Shown here: positions 1 through 8,342 of the stretch, piece after piece
Position numbering within the stretch: position 1 is the stretch's first letter
How the letters are laid out: each line of letters starts with the position of its first letter
Source: Paenibacillus vini
Lineage (GTDB): Bacteria; Bacillota; Bacilli; Paenibacillales; Paenibacillaceae
Direction: 5' to 3'
Length of the DNA: 64,000 nucleotides
NCBI RefSeq assembly: GCF_018403325.1
Contig: NZ_BOSL01000010.1
Coordinates: forward strand, 1,941 to 65,940
Translations under genes and position numbers: made by a program
The notes under the pieces: generated by a model
What the model was told of the DNA's origin: nothing
The model's input: only the letters and a program-made list of their open reading frames with translations
Database searches by the model: none

Positions 1-137
1 GGTTGGTGTTGGTGTTGGTGTTGGTGTTGGTGTTGGTGTTGGTGTTGGTGTTGGTGTTGGTGTTGGTGTTGGTGTTGGTGTTGGTGTTGGTGTTGGTGTT
101 GGTGTTGGTGTTGGTGTTGGTGTTGGTGTTGGTGTCG
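1..137. repeat. Hexanucleotide tandem repeat (GGTGTT)n / (AACACC)n
   Basis: A nearly perfect 6-bp tandem array fills the first ~137 bases and continues in degenerate form to about 290, where the unit drifts into GGCTTCGGCGTCTTTGTCGG-type variants. On the minus strand it encodes Thr-Pro dipeptides. The unit is two codons long, so copy-number change would alter linker length without shifting the frame. The left end is outside the window, so the copy number is a minimum. Confidence 0.9.
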
Positions 138-486
138 GTGTTGGCTTCGGCGTCTTTGTCGGTTTTGGAGTCTTTGTCGGTTCTGGCGTTGGTGTTGGTG
201 TTGGCTTCGGCGTCTTTGTCGGTTCTGGTGTTGGTGTTGGTGTCGGTGTCGGCTGCGGTGTTTTTGTTGGTTTTGGTGTAGGCGATGGGGTCGGAGGACA
301 ATCCGGCGTTGGGGTCGGCTTTGGTGTCTTAGTAGGATACGGGTGATATCCCCCTAAAGTGTTATACTCAGTCCCCCCCTGACTTTCTTCTTGTTCATCA
401 GACGTAGCATTTACTGCATTGGCCGTTCCTAATACCAAGCCGGCAGCCAATGTTGCCGCAAGGGCGGTCCTTGCTTTCATTCTCAT
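1..486 (-). CDS. Secreted Thr-Pro-rich repeat protein, 5' part only
   Basis: The minus strand reads open from an ATG at 486 to the window edge, so the gene is cut off on its C-terminal side. A purine-rich GGGAGTGGG sits about 4 nt before this ATG; a second in-frame ATG lies two codons in. The N-terminus has two Arg and one Lys, then a hydrophobic Ala/Leu-rich stretch ending in TANA-VNA, a typical signal peptide. A short acidic segment (DEQEE) follows, then Lys-Pro-Thr units such as KTPKPTPTP and PEPTKTPKP, and finally an uninterrupted Thr-Pro dipeptide run (codons ACA CCA) of more than 20 copies to the edge. Such Pro/Thr linkers usually hold surface domains away from the wall; the functional domain, if any, lies outside the window. 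Its function is unknown. A plus-strand Val-Leu reading of the same repeat is an artefact. Confidence 0.75.
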   Translation of the reverse strand, partial: MRMKARTALAATLAAGLVLGTANAVNATSDEQEESQGGTEYNTLGGYHPYPTKTPKPTPTPDCPPTPSPTPKPTKTPQPTPTPTPTPEPTKTPKPTPTPTPEPTKTPKPTKTPKPTPTPTPTPTPTPTPTPTPTPTPTPTPTPTPTPTPTPTPTPTPTPTPT

Positions 487-640
487 TCAGCCCACTCCCA
501 ATACAATTGATATACAGTTTCAAGAACCTATTTCCCTCTCTTATATTATTGGACTACAGCTTGCCTTATGCCTATCCGTATACTTATTGGAACATTCCAA
601 AATTGTATAGGCTGCTTATAGGTATTATTGTTTCTATCAG

Positions 641-1093
641 CTATGGCTGCTCTCCCCCGGATAAATATCGAACCTGCTTGTAAACCCACAATCGGCTTCC
701 CAAAAAATTCAGGACGAGCGTTATGCAGGTGACCCCCAGCTTGGCGATCAATACAGGTATCCCTATTGTTGAAACCAAAATTTTCAGCAATACTACGGAA
801 ACAACAAGAACGATTAAATTTAGCACAACAAACCGGACTAATCGCCTTGAGTCGAACAAGTGGCTTGTTCCTTTCGCTTGTTGATCACGAAAAGTATACC
901 TTGTATTCAGTAAATAACTGTTTATCATTCCCGCCGAATAGGAGAGCGCTTGGGCCAAAGCATTCCCGATCCCCAAAGCGGCGAATACTGCAAACAGGGC
1001 AACATCCACGGCTGTATTGGCTAACCCGACCAGATTAAACTTAAAAAATTGTAAAAAAGATGAACGGAGGCGCTTAACCGGCATATTCCTCAA
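641..1093 (-). CDS. GtrA-family membrane protein (lipid-linked sugar flippase type)
   Basis: This 150-residue protein has four predicted membrane helices (about residues 15-35, 40-60, 85-108 and 115-137) and the GtrA-family pattern FFKFNLVGLANTAVD near the N-terminus with NSYLLNTRYTFR after helix 2. Family members are thought to help flip polyprenyl-phosphate-linked sugars for surface glycan modification. The gene overlaps the end of the upstream glycosyltransferase gene by 20 nt, so the two are probably translationally coupled and act together: the glycosyltransferase charges the lipid carrier and GtrA moves it. The large GT-C protein upstream is a plausible user of the product. Membrane location is inferred from hydrophobicity. 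No clear terminator is seen between this gene and the repeat-protein gene downstream. Confidence 0.85.
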   Translation of the reverse strand: MRNMPVKRLRSSFLQFFKFNLVGLANTAVDVALFAVFAALGIGNALAQALSYSAGMINSYLLNTRYTFRDQQAKGTSHLFDSRRLVRFVVLNLIVLVVSVVLLKILVSTIGIPVLIAKLGVTCITLVLNFLGSRLWVYKQVRYLSGGEQP

Positions 1094-2087
1094 CCTGTTC
1101 CCTCAGTCTTTCTTCCAAATAAGGTGACTGCCTCCCCGAAACGTGATTGTCATCGTATTCAAAACCTACTTTCTCGCGAACGATATACAAGGGACGATCC
1201 TTCGTCTCATCGTAAATCCGCCCAATGTACTCTCCCATCACGCCAAGGAGCATCAATACAATACCGTTAAAGAACAGATTAATCGCTACAATGGAAGCCC
1301 AGCCTGGGACCATGCCAAGCTCCAGCCATTTTTGCAGCAGAACCACGAACAGGTACACGAAACTGGAAAAAGAGAGCACGAAACCAACGTAGGAAGCTAT
1401 TTTCAACGGCTTATGGGAAAAGGATGTAATTCCGTCGGCAGCAAAACGCAGCATTTTCCGCAAAGGATATTTAGTAACGCCGGCAAATCGTTCTTCCCGA
1501 ACGTATTCCACCCGGGTCTGGCGAAATCCGGCCCATCCGACGAGACCGCGGACAAAGCGGTTCTTTTCTTTCAATCCTTTTAGCACGTCGCACACTTTAC
1601 GATCAATCAACCTGAAGTCGCCGGTATCCAAAGGAATATCAACCTGCGTCATTTTGCCGAGCAAACGGTAAAACATCTTGGCGGTCACTTTTTTAAATAC
1701 GGTCTCGCCTTTGCGCTTCATTCTCTTTCCATAAACGACCTCGTAGCCTTCCCTCCATTTATCGAGCATCTCCAAAATAACTTCCGGCGGGTCCTGAAGG
1801 TCCGCATCTATGATCACGATCGATTGTCCGGCAGCATAGTCCATCCCTGCGCTGATAGCAATCTGATGGCCGAAGTTTCTGGAGAATTGGATTAACCGAA
1901 CTTTGGGATCGCGCCGGCAAATGGCTTCCACAATTTCCGCAGTCCGGTCCACGCTTCCGTCATTCACAAAAATAAGCTCATAGTCCTCCTCCGAGCAGTC
2001 CATAACCCGCTTTAAGCGGTTATAAGTATGCTCAATGACCTCCTCTTCATTAAACATCGGAACGATCACGCTGCAGCCAATCGGCAT
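1074..2087 (-). CDS. Family 2 polyprenyl-phosphate glycosyltransferase
   Basis: The 337-residue product starts with a GT2 fold (CSVIVPMFNEEEVI), carries the nucleotide-sugar pocket NDGSVDRT and the metal-binding DADLQDPP, and ends with two membrane helices (about 230-252 and 265-290), the architecture of GtrB/DPM1-type enzymes. These transfer a hexose from a UDP- or GDP-sugar to undecaprenyl phosphate on the cytoplasmic face. The start ATG has a good purine-rich site (GAAGGAGGAATAGTA). It lies 59 nt after the large GT-C gene and overlaps gtrA, forming a three-gene glycan-modification module. The sugar transferred cannot be read from the sequence. Confidence 0.9.
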   Translation of the reverse strand: MPIGCSVIVPMFNEEEVIEHTYNRLKRVMDCSEEDYELIFVNDGSVDRTAEIVEAICRRDPKVRLIQFSRNFGHQIAISAGMDYAAGQSIVIIDADLQDPPEVILEMLDKWREGYEVVYGKRMKRKGETVFKKVTAKMFYRLLGKMTQVDIPLDTGDFRLIDRKVCDVLKGLKEKNRFVRGLVGWAGFRQTRVEYVREERFAGVTKYPLRKMLRFAADGITSFSHKPLKIASYVGFVLSFSSFVYLFVVLLQKWLELGMVPGWASIVAINLFFNGIVLMLLGVMGEYIGRIYDETKDRPLYIVREKVGFEYDDNHVSGRQSPYLEERLREQVEEYAG

Positions 2088-2146
2088 TACTATTCCTCCT
2101 TCTCATCTATCAATTGAACGCAGCAGGCAGCTTCGGGCTTTAAAGC

Positions 2147-5100
2147 CTAAAACAACCATGAAGGAAACCAACGCAGAACATGCTCAATATAATTCGAACT
2201 GACCTGGATGCCGGACAACACCGGATAGAACATGGCGAACAACAGGATCGCCGCGGTCATGAACGCTTTTCTGATATAGCTGAGATGGGGCCGCTTTTCT
2301 TCAATTAACTTCACGACGTATACGATGGCCAGGATCAGAAACGGTACCATGGCAAAATAATGGTATAAAAAGGTTTCCCGAGAAACGAGCATCCAGGGAA
2401 CATACTGCGCCAGAAAGGCGATCCAAACGACATAGACGCCCCGGTCCTTTCGCTTAAGCGAAAACCATAGAGCGGCAATCAGCATGAACACGCCGACCCA
2501 CCAGATCAACGGATTTCCCATCGCTACAATGCTAGACACAATTCCAGGGTAATCCCCTTCCCCGCTGAAATACCAGACCGGCCGTTTCATAAAGGGCCAT
2601 TCCCACCAGGAGGAGGCAAAAGGATGACTGCCCACTAGACCGCTATGATAACTGAACATATGCTGTTGAGCCTGAATCAGGCTGCGCCATGTGAACCCTT
2701 CCGATGAAGCCGAGAGCGGCGGAATAAAGGACAAAGCATAAATGAATGCCGGAATCATAACAAAAAATACGAGACAAGCTCCAAGCGTGATCAGAATGTT
2801 TTTTGAAAATGAGGTTGCGATTCTCCGATAAATCCGGAGGTGTTGGCCAAAATCATCTGAGTCCGGATTCGCGGCTAAGGCTCGCTTGGCGGCCGCATAT
2901 TCCCGGTAACGCATATACAACGATATTCCCAGCATCACCGCCAGGCCTGCCCCGCCATACAGTACGATCCATTTAGCGGCGACCCCGATTCCGAAGAACA
3001 GCCCCGCCCAGAATAGCGGAACCAGCGTCTTGCCGATTCCGATTTTGTTGAAGTTCATACTGGTATAACGACTCATAAAGTAAAACATCAAAAGGATAAA
3101 GAATACGCCGAATACATCGATCGTGGCGATTCTGGTTTGGGTGAAATGCATGAACTCAGCCGCAAATAACACGGCGGACATCACCGCAAATTTCCGTTGG
3201 CCGAAGATACGAAGCGCAAAGGCATAAATCAACGGCAGCATAGCTGCTCCGAACAAGGTGCCGATGATGCGCCAGCCGAACGGATTTAATCCGAATACTT
3301 GAATGCCGACAGCGATGAGCAGCTTACCCAGCGGAGGATGTGTGTTTTCGTAGGGAGGAAGTCCATGTAAGTATTCATAAGCGGTACGTGCATGGTAAAT
3401 TTCATCAAAGTACGTGCCGTCATAAAAATCCGGCTTTATCTTCGCGGTTGACGGTTCATCAAACAGTCGGCCGATTTCCCCGTCCTCTAAAGTCGCGCCC
3501 GAAGGCTCATGGATCTGGCGGATAGGAATAGGAACCTGGCCTCCCGTCTCAAAAAATGCCATTTCATTTAGGGAGAAGCCTGCCTTTTCCACTGTAAACT
3601 TCGCATATCTGGTCTCAAAACCAAGCGGAAGGCTCTTCCACGCGAACACATCACTGATATCCCCGGTGACCTTCAGAGGTCGCTCCCATGTTATCCCATC
3701 CAATCCGAATTCCAGTTTGAAGTCTCCAGACCCGATGCCGCCAAAAAGATTCAGTCGCTCTACCCGCTTTACATCACCTAGGTCCACGTAAAAACTTTCG
3801 CCCGCTTGTGGCGTCCATCCGCTCTGCGGCGCCCTAAGCGACCCTAACTGAAATAAGGAGACTGCCAAGTACACTAGTGTGATTAAGCCAATCCAATTCC
3901 ATTCCTTGATGCGACGGAGAAAAGTAAGGCCTTTACTACCGGTACCCGCATGGTCCGGGGGCAACGCCAGCTCCGCCAACAGGCTCTGATCCTCAAGCTG
4001 TCGATCCTCATCCGTTCGAGGCATAAGCGGTTTGATTCTCTTTTTAACGTAAATATCAAAACCGAGGTACAACATATATCCAAGCAGCGCCACATTCGCA
4101 ATGGAGCAAATCAGCACGATTCCATCATTTCCGGGGCTGGACCCGGCATTTAAATATTTCAGTACATAGGCCGCGTTCACATATTGGGTCAAGCTAAATC
4201 CCGTAAAAAGCGCAAGCAATCGGCGATCCTTGATCTGAATAAAGCTGAACAGGCTTAATATTAAGGCCGGAAACATATAGCGCTCATGCATTTTCGTCCC
4301 CAACACGAACAGGATCACAATCAATGCCATGGCGATAAAATAGGAGCTGGAAAGATCACGTTTTGGCCCTTGTTTTCTAAAGGAGATATAACACACATAA
4401 GCAACCGCTGAGAGAATCGCCAGGAGTCCCCACACGCGGAACGTTAGAAATAACCAGCTGTTATCAAGCGGTGACCAGTTTTGTCCAAACAACGCATAAA
4501 TATTGAAGGCATTCACGGACGCATAAGGATACGAAGAAAGAGTTGTGCGATAAAGAGCGATCAATCCGGAGAGCCCGCCTTGATTCCAGAAAAAAGGCAA
4601 CGCCAATAAACCGAACACACAAATTCCGCACAAAATACTCCTTGAGATCCGCTTGGCATCCCGATAATACAAACAAGCAATCAACCATACCGGCGCAAAG
4701 ATGACTGCTTGCGGTTTGATCAGCATCGCGATAGCCAGCCATACCGCAGACCATTCAAAGCGGCGCTCCGTCAATGCCAAGATGGAGATGAGAAGAAACA
4801 GGACGAAAAATGAATCGACTTGACCCCAAGCCGAGGAATTGACGAGGACGGCCGGGTTCCACAGATATAGAATAGACAGAGCGAGGGCGATTTTGCTTCC
4901 CAGTGTTTTGCCGGCAGCCCGGTAGATCAAATAACCTGTAACCAGATCCGCCAGAATGGACGGCATTTTAAAGAGCAATTCCGCCCCTGCCGATCCAAAA
5001 TCCATTCCTAACACGCTGCGGATAGAACCTAGCACATACAGGACGTAAATATAACCCGGCGGATAATCCGCAAACATCCCTTCATTATAAAAATTGCCGA

Positions 5101-6025
5101 TCCCGCTTTCCGCCGCATGGTTGGCCCATGCCATGAAGGTGTTCATATCGGTTTCAAATCCATCCACGGTCAAACCGATTCCGATCCGAAGCAGCAGCGA
5201 CGCGCCTATCATAAATGCGAACCAAGCATGTTCCTGGCTCACCGCTTCCCCGAGCCGAGCTTGTTGGCGACGCAGTACTTTTTGATACAAAAAGACGAAT
5301 AACAGACTGAACATTACGGAAAACAGCATGATAGGCAGTATCGATACGTGGACCGCCGCATTTCCCGTTTGATCTTGCGGCTCTGCCGCCGCTTCACCAG
5401 CATCCCCTTGCGGCGGATCGGTGGTCGGCGACTCCAGCAAGACCGGATTCACTCCTTCCGGCAGTGTTCCGGCTTCCCGAACGTCCAAATCATCGAAGTA
5501 CGCTTTTCCCGTATTCAGTCGGCCGTATCCGCCAATGCCAGCGGCAACCGTGAGCTCTTGCTGCTCCGGTCCGGTTTTACCGTAAAATTGCAGCTTTTTC
5601 CACTGCCCCTCCGAATCCTTCAGATCCGGGAAAGCTCCGCCCACGCCCAGTGGAAAAATAGTCGCTCCGATCTCTCCACTGCCCATTTGCACGATTTGAA
5701 CCCAGCCCGATATGACATAATCCGTCTCCGGCTTCACCGAAATTCGTTGTACCCATTTCGCGTGATTGGGCTGGATATTATCCACTACGGCGGCCGTATT
5801 TCCCGAATGGGCCGTATCCCGTACGATCCCCAATTGACTTGCACCCTCGGTCTGCACCCATGCATCCCGGCTCCAGTGATCCGGGGAATCCGAAACCGAA
5901 TCCAAGTTCTCAAACCCTGCGTTTTGCAGCAAATTCCCTTCCTCTGCATGTAAAACTCCAGCCGGAAGAAAAGTCAGCATCCACATCATTATCGCGGCCA
6001 TAACCGCCTTCGTAATCTTTAACAC
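2147..6025 (-). CDS. Giant membrane protein: two GT-C glycosyltransferase domains plus CBM- and discoidin-like domains
   Basis: The 1292-residue product appears to start at GTG 6025 (residues LKITK, then a hydrophobic core ending LHAEEG: a signal peptide). Residues ~30-185 resemble a CBM4/9-type module (NLLQNAGFENLD...). A first multi-helix GT-C domain spans ~225-690 and includes DGFETDMNTF and YPPGYIYVLY. A discoidin/F5-8-like segment follows at ~730-835. A second GT-C domain with PMT (GT39) hallmarks occupies ~865-1292: FDEIYHARTAYEYLHG (acidic catalytic loop) and ENTHPPLGKLLI, with a PMT C-terminal block. GT-C enzymes use polyprenyl-phosphate sugars on the outer face, so the GT2/GtrA pair downstream is a likely sugar supplier. 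PMT-type proteins are usually 500-700 residues, so this looks like a fusion of two. An internal ATG nine codons in is an alternative start. The acceptor is unknown. Confidence 0.85.
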   Translation of the reverse strand: MLKITKAVMAAIMMWMLTFLPAGVLHAEEGNLLQNAGFENLDSVSDSPDHWSRDAWVQTEGASQLGIVRDTAHSGNTAAVVDNIQPNHAKWVQRISVKPETDYVISGWVQIVQMGSGEIGATIFPLGVGGAFPDLKDSEGQWKKLQFYGKTGPEQQELTVAAGIGGYGRLNTGKAYFDDLDVREAGTLPEGVNPVLLESPTTDPPQGDAGEAAAEPQDQTGNAAVHVSILPIMLFSVMFSLLFVFLYQKVLRRQQARLGEAVSQEHAWFAFMIGASLLLRIGIGLTVDGFETDMNTFMAWANHAAESGIGNFYNEGMFADYPPGYIYVLYVLGSIRSVLGMDFGSAGAELLFKMPSILADLVTGYLIYRAAGKTLGSKIALALSILYLWNPAVLVNSSAWGQVDSFFVLFLLISILALTERRFEWSAVWLAIAMLIKPQAVIFAPVWLIACLYYRDAKRISRSILCGICVFGLLALPFFWNQGGLSGLIALYRTTLSSYPYASVNAFNIYALFGQNWSPLDNSWLFLTFRVWGLLAILSAVAYVCYISFRKQGPKRDLSSSYFIAMALIVILFVLGTKMHERYMFPALILSLFSFIQIKDRRLLALFTGFSLTQYVNAAYVLKYLNAGSSPGNDGIVLICSIANVALLGYMLYLGFDIYVKKRIKPLMPRTDEDRQLEDQSLLAELALPPDHAGTGSKGLTFLRRIKEWNWIGLITLVYLAVSLFQLGSLRAPQSGWTPQAGESFYVDLGDVKRVERLNLFGGIGSGDFKLEFGLDGITWERPLKVTGDISDVFAWKSLPLGFETRYAKFTVEKAGFSLNEMAFFETGGQVPIPIRQIHEPSGATLEDGEIGRLFDEPSTAKIKPDFYDGTYFDEIYHARTAYEYLHGLPPYENTHPPLGKLLIAVGIQVFGLNPFGWRIIGTLFGAAMLPLIYAFALRIFGQRKFAVMSAVLFAAEFMHFTQTRIATIDVFGVFFILLMFYFMSRYTSMNFNKIGIGKTLVPLFWAGLFFGIGVAAKWIVLYGGAGLAVMLGISLYMRYREYAAAKRALAANPDSDDFGQHLRIYRRIATSFSKNILITLGACLVFFVMIPAFIYALSFIPPLSASSEGFTWRSLIQAQQHMFSYHSGLVGSHPFASSWWEWPFMKRPVWYFSGEGDYPGIVSSIVAMGNPLIWWVGVFMLIAALWFSLKRKDRGVYVVWIAFLAQYVPWMLVSRETFLYHYFAMVPFLILAIVYVVKLIEEKRPHLSYIRKAFMTAAILLFAMFYPVLSGIQVSSNYIEHVLRWFPSWLF

Positions 6026-6139
6026 GACCCTTGCTCACCCCGGATTTCAATGCATTTATATATTTTAAAAATATATGCACCGGGACAAAGGTTATGCCGG
6101 AATCGCGCTCAAGGTTATATCCGCAGGCCGCCGCAATAC

Positions 6140-6178
6140 AAAAAAAACCCGCCATCCGGTTGATCCGGTTTGGCGGGC
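6140..6178 (-). terminator. Intrinsic terminator after the purine permease gene
   Basis: On the minus strand GCCCGCCAAACCGGA pairs imperfectly with CCGGATGGCGGGT across a short TCAA loop and is followed by eight T residues. It lies 28 nt past the permease stop codon and before the GT-C gene. Confidence 0.9.
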
Positions 6179-6205
6179 TTCCTACATTATATTAATGTTG
6201 GTTTA

Positions 6206-7606
6206 TTAGCCTTGGCTTCCAAGGAAGACGTAGCGGAGAACGATAAGGATGGCCAGCACCCACATCATCCAATGTACTTTATATTTTCCTTTTGTACGAA
6301 GGTTCGCAATCAGTGCGAGCACGACATAGAACACGATCCCGAAGGAAATCCCGTTAGCGATATTGTAAGTGAAAGGCATCATCGTAATCGTCAAGAAAGC
6401 CGGGATCGCCACAACCATATCATTGAAGTCGATCTCACGAATCGATTGAAGCATCAGTACGCCTACAATAATCAGAGCAGCCGCGGTAGCGGAGCCAGGA
6501 ATAAGCGCTGCGATTGGAGCCAGGAACAGAGCAAGCAGGAAGCAGACCCCTGTAGTTACTGCCGTCAAGCCGGTACGTCCGCCTTCGGCAACCCCTGCCG
6601 TACTTTCTACATAAGCGGTAGTAGTCGAGGTACCGAGCATAGCACCGCCTGTTACGGCAACAGCGTCAACCAGCATCGCTTTACCAACGCGTTTTTTGCC
6701 TTCTACAGGATCCTTCATGAGCCCGGCGCGAGTCGCCGTACCTACCAGCGTACCGAAGGTGTCGAACAATTCAACGAAAGTAAAGGTAACGATGGCCGAA
6801 ATAATGCCCGTATGGACAATACCATTCCAGTCGAACTTCATAAAGTTAAGCTCGGAGAAATCAGGAATCCATTTAGCTTGGCTAGTCGATACCGAGTTGA
6901 AATCAACGGCACCCATCAGCATGGCAATAATCGTAGTTCCGAGAATCCCGAACAGAATAGCGCCGCGAACTTGAAGCACCATCAGAACGCCGATCAGGAG
7001 CAAGCCGATAATGGCGAGTTGCACGTCGGTGTTTTCCAGGCTGCCCAAGTGAATTACAGTTTCAAAAGAAAGAACGTCGGTAAATGTATGTGCCGGGATG
7101 TCATTGCCGGCTTCTACGCCGACCGTCATCAGGCCGCTGTTTTTCAAACCGACGATGGTAACGAATAGCCCGATCCCGACCGTAATCGCATGCTTCAGTG
7201 AATCCGGAATCGCGTCCAGAAGCATTTGGCGGACCTTGGTTATCGTCAACAGGATAAAGATCAAACCGGAAATGAATACGGCGGTCAAGCCCATTTCCCA
7301 AGTGAAAGGATGGTCCGTAGAAGCGGACGAAAGCACTACAGAGGCAAAATAAGCGTTCAGACCCATACCTGGTGCAAGTGCTACTGGGAAGTTAATAAAG
7401 AGACCCATGGCGATCGTGAAAATACCAGCGGCCAGAGCCGTCGCCAAGAAAACAGAATACCAGCCCATGTCGATCTGACCGAAAGCCGTCAGTGTGTTTG
7501 GGTTGACTGTAAGGATGTAAGCCATGGCCATAAACGTGGTGAGACCGGCCATAATCTCCGTACGAACCGTTGTACCATTCTGTTTTAACTTAAAAAAACG
7601 ATCCAT
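6206..7606 (-). CDS. pbuG: NCS2-family hypoxanthine/guanine permease (PbuG type)
   Basis: The 466-residue inner-membrane protein belongs to the AzgA/PbuG branch of the NCS2 purine transporters: MDRFFKLKQNGTTVRTEIMAGLTTFMAMAYI at the start (quoted motif begins MDRFFKLKQNG), the helix-1 signature VNPNTL, and the substrate-region motif GTSTTTAYVESTAGVAEGGR near the middle of the C-terminal half. The start was set at ATG 7606 because homologous proteins begin there and an AAGGAGG site lies 12 nt upstream; the longer open frame to 7807 only translates a dispersed repeat. The leader carries a guanine riboswitch, a terminator and PurBoxes, which support guanine/hypoxanthine rather than adenine as the regulating purine. 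It probably salvages purine bases into the GMP pool; guaA lies 5 kb away but is a separate unit. Confidence 0.9.
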   Translation of the reverse strand: MDRFFKLKQNGTTVRTEIMAGLTTFMAMAYILTVNPNTLTAFGQIDMGWYSVFLATALAAGIFTIAMGLFINFPVALAPGMGLNAYFASVVLSSASTDHPFTWEMGLTAVFISGLIFILLTITKVRQMLLDAIPDSLKHAITVGIGLFVTIVGLKNSGLMTVGVEAGNDIPAHTFTDVLSFETVIHLGSLENTDVQLAIIGLLLIGVLMVLQVRGAILFGILGTTIIAMLMGAVDFNSVSTSQAKWIPDFSELNFMKFDWNGIVHTGIISAIVTFTFVELFDTFGTLVGTATRAGLMKDPVEGKKRVGKAMLVDAVAVTGGAMLGTSTTTAYVESTAGVAEGGRTGLTAVTTGVCFLLALFLAPIAALIPGSATAAALIIVGVLMLQSIREIDFNDMVVAIPAFLTITMMPFTYNIANGISFGIVFYVVLALIANLRTKGKYKVHWMMWVLAILIVLRYVFLGSQG

Positions 7607-7635
7607 GATTCTAATACTCCTCCTTATTAGTTCGC

Positions 7636-7802
7636 GTTCAAAAAGTCGACTTTTCAGCGCCGAGAAGGTTGGATGAAGTCGCGAGTGAGTAGCGGAGCGT
7701 AGGCAAAACCTACGTGAGCAACGGAGCGATCGACTGAATTCAAGATTCGATGCCGAATTTACTTCCAGAGCTACTTCGCGATCAAAAGATGACTTTTTGA
7801 AC
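7636..7802. repeat. Dispersed repeat, copy A (167 bp)
   Basis: The copy starts GTTCAAAAAGTC and ends GACTTTTTGAAC, a 12-bp inverted terminal pair. It shares internal blocks with copies at 22205, 61715 and 62813, including GAGTAGCGGAGC, ACGTGAGCAACGGA and CTGAATTCAAGATTCGA. It sits inside the permease mRNA leader, between the riboswitch-controlled terminator and the ribosome site. Orientation is the same as copies C and D. Confidence 0.85.
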
Positions 7803-7828
7803 AACATTACTTATGAGTCGGAAACGAC

Positions 7829-7857
7829 AAAAATCCCGAGGTTAGATCATCCCCGGG
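7829..7857 (-). terminator. Leader terminator downstream of guanine riboswitch
   Basis: On the minus strand CCCGGGG pairs with CCTCGGG (one G-U) around a nine-base loop and is followed by ATTTTTG. It lies about 100 nt after the aptamer. The segment AGAAGAAGCG just after the aptamer is perfectly complementary to CGCTTCTTCT shortly before this terminator, so a long-range helix may connect them. Premature termination when guanine binds is the expected mode for this riboswitch class. Confidence 0.75.
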
Positions 7858-7960
7858 TACCGTACAGCCAGAAGAAGCGCGAAGTAAAAACTCACGGACA
7901 GGTTCACTGATTCTGGAACTCTAAATCCGTCACCCTCAATATCGAAGGGTTTCGCTTCTT

Positions 7961-8032
7961 CTTTTCGTAGCCAGATCATTTACGGTGACCTCGTAGAGAC
8001 TTCCGGGCCGATTCCCGGAATTATACGAAAAG
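7961..8032 (-). promoter_or_regulatory. Guanine riboswitch aptamer
   Basis: The minus strand shows the purine-aptamer landmarks in order: P1 CTTTTCGTA pairing with TACGAAAAG; the core TATAAT; P2 TCCGGG/CCCGGA; the core GTCTCTAC; P3 AGGTCA/TGATCT with loop CCGTAAA; and J3/1 GGCTAC. The pyrimidine in J3/1 equivalent to position 74 is C, which pairs with guanine or hypoxanthine; adenine riboswitches have U there. It lies ~355 nt before the permease start codon, an unusually long leader caused partly by repeat copy A. Confidence 0.93.
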
Positions 8033-8095
8033 CATAAAGTTGTAATTTGTCGAATCTTTCCGAAAGTCTTGGACTCAAGACCTATTACATGACTT

Positions 8096-8124
8096 ATTCT
8101 AGGCTCGAACAGGCAGATTGTCAA
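8096..8124 (-). promoter_or_regulatory. Promoter of the purine permease leader
   Basis: On the minus strand TTGACA (8124-8119) is followed after 17 bp by TAGAAT (8101-8096), a near-consensus sigma-A promoter. Transcription would start near 8089, about 57 nt before the riboswitch. Confidence 0.85.
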
Positions 8125-8128
8125 CTAA

Positions 8129-8173
8129 AAAAGCGAATATTATTTTATGTATTTGCTGGTATTGTTCGCATTT
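8129..8173. promoter_or_regulatory. Pair of inverted PurBoxes (PurR operator)
   Basis: AAAAGCGAATATT at 8129-8141 matches the Bacillus PurBox consensus AWWWCCGAACWWT at 11 of 13 positions, and the opposite strand at 8173-8161 reads AAATGCGAACAAT, 12 of 13. The two boxes face each other with 19 bp between them, close to the usual spacing, and lie just upstream of the -35. PurR repression on top of riboswitch control is inferred. Confidence 0.75.
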
Positions 8174-8283
8174 AGCGCATTTTTGAAATATATTGTTTAA
8201 ATTCATGTTTAGTGTATTTGTTTTTCGCTGACAGGATTCGACAATTCAGATAGAAAACGGCTCGTTTTGGTGGAAGGCGCATA

Positions 8284-8330
8284 AAAGGCTGTCCCATAAG
8301 TCTGTATGTTGACTTATGGGACAGCCCCTT
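8284..8330 (-). terminator. Intrinsic terminator after the GH43 gene (probably bidirectional)
   Basis: GGCTGTCCCATAAGTC (8287-8302) is perfectly complementary to GACTTATGGGACAGCC (8311-8326) with an 8-nt loop; each side has a short T-rich tail (TTTTAT on the minus strand, CCTTTTGT on the plus strand). The stretch between it and the PurBoxes (8174-8283) is AT-rich and shows nothing recognisable. Confidence 0.9.
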
Positions 8331-8342
8331 TTGTATTGCTGG

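Noticed and set aside
3-281. Plus-strand open frame of alternating Val-Leu
   Set aside because: It is the complement of the Thr-Pro repeat; the minus strand has a signal peptide and sensible linker, the plus strand has no ribosome site and an implausible composition.
6170-7168. Plus-strand frame across the permease gene
   Set aside because: Low-complexity His/Asn/Gln-rich translation antisense to a clear membrane-protein gene.
7607-7807. N-terminal extension of the purine permease to 7807
   Set aside because: The extra residues translate dispersed repeat copy A; family alignment and AAGGAGG place the start at 7606.
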